A stretch of 64,000 nucleotides of DNA, from NCBI RefSeq assembly GCF_032118995.1, contig NC_092666.1, positions 14,633,950 to 14,697,949 on the forward strand, in the 5' to 3' direction. The notes under the pieces are model-generated. The model did not search any database. It saw nothing but the letters and a program-made list of their open reading frames with translations, and was not told the DNA's origin. The first letter of the stretch is position 1, and each line of letters starts with the position of its first letter. Position numbers and translations under genes: made by a program. Shown here piece after piece: positions 61,201-64,000 of this stretch. Source of the DNA: Asterias amurensis. Lineage: Eukaryota > Echinodermata > Asteroidea > Forcipulatida > Asteriidae.

Positions 61201-63606
61201 TCTTACTTTATTATGCCTTTTAACAAAAAGTCATTTATGAATGGGAATGAAAGAGTAGTGACGTACTCGTTCTTAAACTGCCGTTTAAAACCTTGCAGGG
61301 TCGTGGCCCTGCGATAAAAGCTCTTGCCTTCGGCTCGGGCCTTTATTGCACGACCACGACCCTGCTTGCAGTTTAAGGACTCGTCGCTACCCTTTTATTC
61401 CCTTATTTTTAGTAATTACCAAACGGTCCAGTGGCTTTAAGACATAACCTGAAGCAAGAGTTGATTTTTTTATCTATTTTTTTAATAGGTATTCCTCAAT
61501 TCTAAACCCGTTGGAGTAATGACAAGAGTGACTGATAAAAAAGATACTACGCTTGCATTAACGGTGAGTATTTCTTTTCACGGCTAAAGAAATTTGCTAT
61601 TTTGTGTTTTTCGCTGACCCTTATGATAAACACTGTATACTCAGTGCTCTCTTGAAATTTGGCCCAGATCTAAAAGGTTGTGGGTTCGAATCCAACCCAA
61701 ATAATTTGCCTGTAGATTTGTTGTTTTTCACAGGACTAGGGAAAGTACATACAGTAGTATTCAGTGCTTTACACACATCTGTCTATGTGCAAAACACAAA
61801 TAATAAATTGAGATTTTCTTGAGAAAAGGCAAATATTTTAAAGATTTTTTCCCCTGAATGTTTTGGCAAGAATTAAGTTGATTTGGTCTTGTTTTCCTAG
61901 GGCGGTGAAGACGGTCAGAATGTGCTGGAACTCTTCGTTGAGAACATGGGTCGGGTTAATTACGGTAACATCTTAGACCACGAAAGAAAAGGTTTGTTTT
62001 TTGTCCATATTCTCAAGTTCTTTTTGTACACAGCTCAATGGAAGGAAACATATAATCTTATATTTTATGGAGATTGCACTGTCTAAATCACATCAACTTT
62101 TGATATGATGAAAGGGGGCACATCTCAAAACTTGTCCAGCTTTTACTTTCATAACTCTTGGATGTATGACCAGTGTAGTATCTTGCCTGCCAGAATACTC
62201 AAAGAATGCACAAGGTCACACTTATTGTAAACAAAGTTCACATGGTCTATTGTCTGGGCTGATTTTTAAAGATTGATGCTCGGAGGTTTGGAAAATTGAA
62301 AAGAGACTATGACTAATTGCCCCTTTTACTTAAAAAAGCTGCGAGACTTCTTAGTATTAAATTAGTATTTTTGAATATTAAGCATTTTGCACTGTATACC
62401 ATAAGCCGTGTGTCCCTTGTGTTGTGTAACGCATGTAAAAGAACCCAGTGCACTTATCGAAAAGAGAAGGGGTTCGCCCGGTGTTCTGGCTGTGGCTGCT
62501 GTATGCGCCGTAGCACCTTGTAAACCCTTATATTATAAGGTGTTATGTACATAATTGAGTCTCAGAATTCATCTCTGCAATAGAAGACTTTGATATTATA
62601 ATATTTAGTGGGGTGCGCCCATTATACATGTACTTTTTAAGAATGAATATTTTCTTATAAGTTTGTCTGTCAACATGCAGGAATATTGGGAGGTGTACAA
62701 GTTGATGGCAAGCCGCAGACAAACTGGGACATGTTTCCTTTTGAATTCAAAAAGCCCTTTTTGGAGGCGTAAGTATGTTTTGATCTTTCTTTGGCTATGC
62801 TGCTTGCTTAATTAAGTAAGGCTGTATCCGAATTGCGGCTATGGTTACGGCTACAACTGTTTCTAAGGGTGTTGCGTAGGACATCCTATACCTTCAACGC
62901 ATGATGACACGGAAATCTAGCCATAGCCGTCTAGCTACGGCTACAACTGTTTCTAAGGGTGTTGCTAAGGACATCCTATACCTTCAACGCATGATGACAA
63001 GGAAATCTAGCCATAGCCGTAGCAACTAACTCGGACTTGATCCAACTATCTGAGTGGGCCTGAGTCGTCCTGGCTTTTGCTTCCTTCAACTTTTCTCTGG
63101 TGTTTGCAAGTTAACACTCCGTCAAGGAATCTTCAATCCAGTATCATGCTTCTCCTCAATGAACCTAAGCCTTGACACCGGGGTGTCGGGTCTGGGTTTT
63201 TTTACAGCTGCACCACGCATCTGGAACTCTCTACTACTTAATGTTAGATCTTGTCTCTGTACCACAAATTGAAATCTCTTCTCAAAATTGATCTTATCTC
63301 TTCTCAAAACTGATCTTATATCACAAGTTTCCAAAGACTGATTTAGTTGTGTCTGTTTTCTTTCATTTCGGTTTTACTGCGCCTTCTTAAAACACCCAGC
63401 ATGGTGGATATGTGTGCATTACAAGTCTTTATTATTACTAGAATTATTATTTAATAAATCCGTCTTCATTCTTTTTTTTCCCTGTCAGTGTTTCTTCCTC
63501 CTCTAATTGGAAGGAATTTACAGCCGATGTGAAAAGACCGGCGCTCTACAAAGGTGTGCTAGAAATTAATGACAAGACACCTAAAGACACATTTGTGGAT
63601 ATGACG
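46237..63606 (+). CDS. GLB1L: GH35 beta-galactosidase-1-like protein (GLB1L2/3 type), 3' end outside window
   Basis: Exons: 46237-46446, 47715-47875, 49230-49298, 50066-50161, 50959-51067, 52000-52092, 52391-52475, 52620-52684, 53113-53200, 54082-54237, 54712-54804, 55389-55495, 60322-60474, 61489-61563, 61901-61991, 62681-62768, 63489-63606; 1857 nt, 619 residues, frame kept throughout. Residues 35-51 are a membrane anchor or uncleaved signal. The GH35 barrel starts with [32 protein letters not shown] lines the active site. E230 ([10 protein letters not shown]) is the predicted acid/base and E306 ([13 protein letters not shown]) the nucleophile. [12 protein letters not shown] and [14 protein letters not shown] are family marks, the latter in the C-terminal beta domains. 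The final 20-50 residues lie beyond 64000. It should hydrolyse terminal beta-galactose in the lumen or outside the cell. Start ATG 46237 has A at -3; Met22 is an alternative. Intron 12 is 4.8 kb, nearly all minisatellite. Confidence 0.93.
46480..46536. repeat. Perfect 28-bp-arm palindrome in GLB1L intron 1
   Basis: AAACTATGGTGCAAATGACA continues AGATGACA, a single A centre, then the exact inverse. It begins 34 nt after the exon 1 donor. Confidence 0.85.
46660..46791. mobile_element. 132-bp palindromic MITE, family I, 8-bp target duplication
   Basis: Ends GGAAAAGTTTCCGTATGGCG and inverse; flanked by GTACCAAC at 46652-46659 and 46792-46799. In intron 1 of GLB1L. A decayed copy lies near 47060-47172. 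Confidence 0.82.
47527..47600. repeat. Short hairpin element (GTTGCGATAACGTAACC type)
   Basis: ATAGTTGCGATAACGTAACC / GGTTACGTTATCATAACTA; in GLB1L intron 1, 115 bp before exon 2. Confidence 0.6.
47905..48030 (-). mobile_element. tRNA-Lys-derived SINE
   Basis: Minus strand AAGATAGCTCAGTTGGTAGA ... TTAATCCGGAGGTCATTTAG; begins about 30 bp after GLB1L exon 2. Confidence 0.65.
50252..50600. mobile_element. Family A MITE, right end lost
   Basis: In intron 4 of the GLB1L gene; starts TTAAAGGCAGTGGACACTAT and ends after CACCAACTGTGAAGACTG. Confidence 0.8.
51361..51763 (+). mobile_element. tRNA-Leu-derived SINE, full length
   Basis: Head GTCGTGGCCGAGCGGTTAAG with B box GGTTTGAATCC, body AGCAAGACACTTAACCATTG ... 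AAAAGAGAAGGGGTTCGCCC, tail GCGCTATATAAGACTTCGAT then (ATT)n. In GLB1L intron 5. Confidence 0.85.
53270..53625. mobile_element. Family A MITE nested in a family E element
   Basis: In intron 9 of GLB1L; ends ATAAAGGTAGTGGACAG and GTGTCCAGTGCCTTTCA. The flanking family E halves lie at 53205-53269 and 53626-53722. Confidence 0.78.
55238..55350 (+). mobile_element. tRNA-Lys-derived SINE
   Basis: Same GGCTTCTGACTGGCACCCC leader; GGCTGGTAGAGCATCGGCAC ... TTAATCTGGAAGCCGCAGGT. Ends 40 bp before GLB1L exon 12. Confidence 0.6.
55685..60012. repeat. 57-bp minisatellite, about 76 copies
   Basis: The unit begins CATTTCAACTGTTTCGCACT and ends AGCATTGTAGGGGGCC. Unit variants differ at GCAC/GTAC/CTCAC, GTAGC/GTACC, TAGC/TTGC and AGGGGG/AAGGGG. 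A 56-bp variant (CCCTTTGGCATTGTAGGGGC) recurs. Because 57 = 3x19, long open frames exist on both strands; they follow the repeat and are not genes. It fills GLB1L intron 12. Confidence 0.97.
60079..60140 (+). mobile_element. LINE 3' tail, 5'-truncated
   Basis: AACACCCAGCAGGGTGGATA ... ATTACAAGTC followed by (TTA)n, the same tail as 63390-63450. It sits just after the minisatellite. Confidence 0.65.
60592..61440. mobile_element. Family A MITE enlarged by internal insertion
   Basis: In intron 13 of GLB1L. Left GAGGCACTGGACACC, right GTCCAGTGGCTTTAA. The interior carries extra DNA from about 60905 to 61410, including inverted CTCGTTCTTAAACTGC / GCAGTTTAAGGACTCG arms. Confidence 0.65.
62405..62600 (+). 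mobile_element. SINE 3' half (tRNA-Leu family)
   Basis: Shares GAAACGCATGTAAAAGAA-like sequence, TTATCGAAAAGAGAAGGGG and the tail with 51361-51763; the head is missing. In GLB1L intron 15. Confidence 0.75.
62818..63030. mobile_element. Family G palindromic element, partly duplicated
   Basis: AAGGCTGTATCCGAATTGCG, then two copies of a roughly 95-bp block (CTACGGCTACAACTGTTTCT ... AATCTAGCCATAGCCGT). In GLB1L intron 16. Confidence 0.55.
63055..63450 (+). mobile_element. Non-LTR retrotransposon (LINE) 3' end
   Basis: Encodes a fragment with [19 protein letters not shown], the C-terminal block of CR1/L2-like LINE ORF2 proteins. It is followed by a 3' tail AACACCCAGCATGGTGGATA ... TTACAAGTCTTTATTATTA. 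In GLB1L intron 16. Confidence 0.7.
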
Positions 63607-63629
63607 GTAAATAACCTCCTAATATGCAA

Positions 63630-63885
63630 AGGTTTGCGGTAACACCATGTAATGACTATCTCTAATGAGTTGGGGTGGTTCTGAAAAGATCCGTTGGTTT
63701 CAACTCGACGTTTCGATCAGTATGCTCTGATCGTCTTCCTAATCAGCATACTGATCGAAACGTCAAGTTGAAACCAACGGTTATTTTCAGAACCACCCCA
63801 ACTCATTAGAGATAGTCATTACATGGTGTTACCGCAAACCTTTCCATATCGTATTTCCACCATGCAAAGTTTCAAATCCTACTAA
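63630..63885. mobile_element. Palindromic repeat with hammerhead-like core, family K
   Basis: An inverted pair around 63737: TTTGCGGTAACACCATGTAA ... TTACATGGTGTTACCGCAAA. It contains CATACTGATC then GAAACGTC at 63757-63764. Single-arm copies lie at 5820-5950, 25365-25515 and, decayed, 48425-48600 and 55560-55675. Confidence 0.6.
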
Positions 63886-64000
63886 CCTCCATAATGTCGG
63901 ATAAATCACTTAAAAGCAGTTCTCGATAAAGTTGTAGTTTTGGAATATATTTGTTATTGTTTTTATTTGTAAGTGTTAAAAACATTTGCTTAATTTGTGT

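Overview
The window is animal nuclear DNA: spliced genes with GT-AG introns, AT-rich intergenic DNA, and a very dense load of short palindromic DNA transposons, tRNA-derived SINEs and retroelements. The gene content (a BCL3-like IkB protein, selenoprotein S, a Gal3ST-type sulfotransferase, a GLB1L-type beta-galactosidase, a Penelope-like element) fits a marine invertebrate deuterostome. I favour an echinoderm, perhaps a sea star, but this is inference and no species is claimed.

Layout. (1) 1-4390: intergenic, repeats only. (2) 4391-18581, plus strand: a seven-exon BCL3-like ankyrin-repeat gene. Its introns hold many MITEs and a 560-bp TTTG/TTCG microsatellite starting just after the exon 5 donor. 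(3) 18582-24081: repeat-rich gap between convergent genes. (4) 24082-29164, minus strand: five-exon selenoprotein S gene. It has an in-frame UGA (Sec) as penultimate codon, a form-2 SECIS element and a poly(A) signal. (5) 29165-34098: repeats. (6) 34099-37331, minus strand: three-exon galactose-3-O-sulfotransferase. (7) 37332-41270: nested MITEs, a double perfect palindrome and a (TTA)n array. (8) About 41420-45480, minus strand: a decayed Penelope-like retroelement (RT plus GIY-YIG endonuclease) carrying a hammerhead ribozyme candidate and broken by two TTAA-targeted palindromic insertions. (9) 45766-46203, minus strand: an unrecognised 145-codon ORF, head to head with the next gene. (10) 46237 to beyond 63606, plus strand: a GH35 beta-galactosidase-like gene with 17 exons in view, whose intron 12 holds a 4.3-kb, 57-bp-unit minisatellite.

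The genes do not form one pathway. BCL3-like is a nuclear NF-kB cofactor, SELENOS an ER membrane ERAD factor, the sulfotransferase a Golgi enzyme, and the GLB1L protein a membrane-anchored or secreted glycosidase. The most unusual content is the mobile DNA. At least five palindromic families share TTAAAG...CTTTAA ends. One insertion can be proved against an intact paralogous empty site in the same window, and two more excise in silico to leave continuous Penelope reading frames. All exon boundaries were read by eye from splice consensus and codon phase; every junction given keeps the frame.
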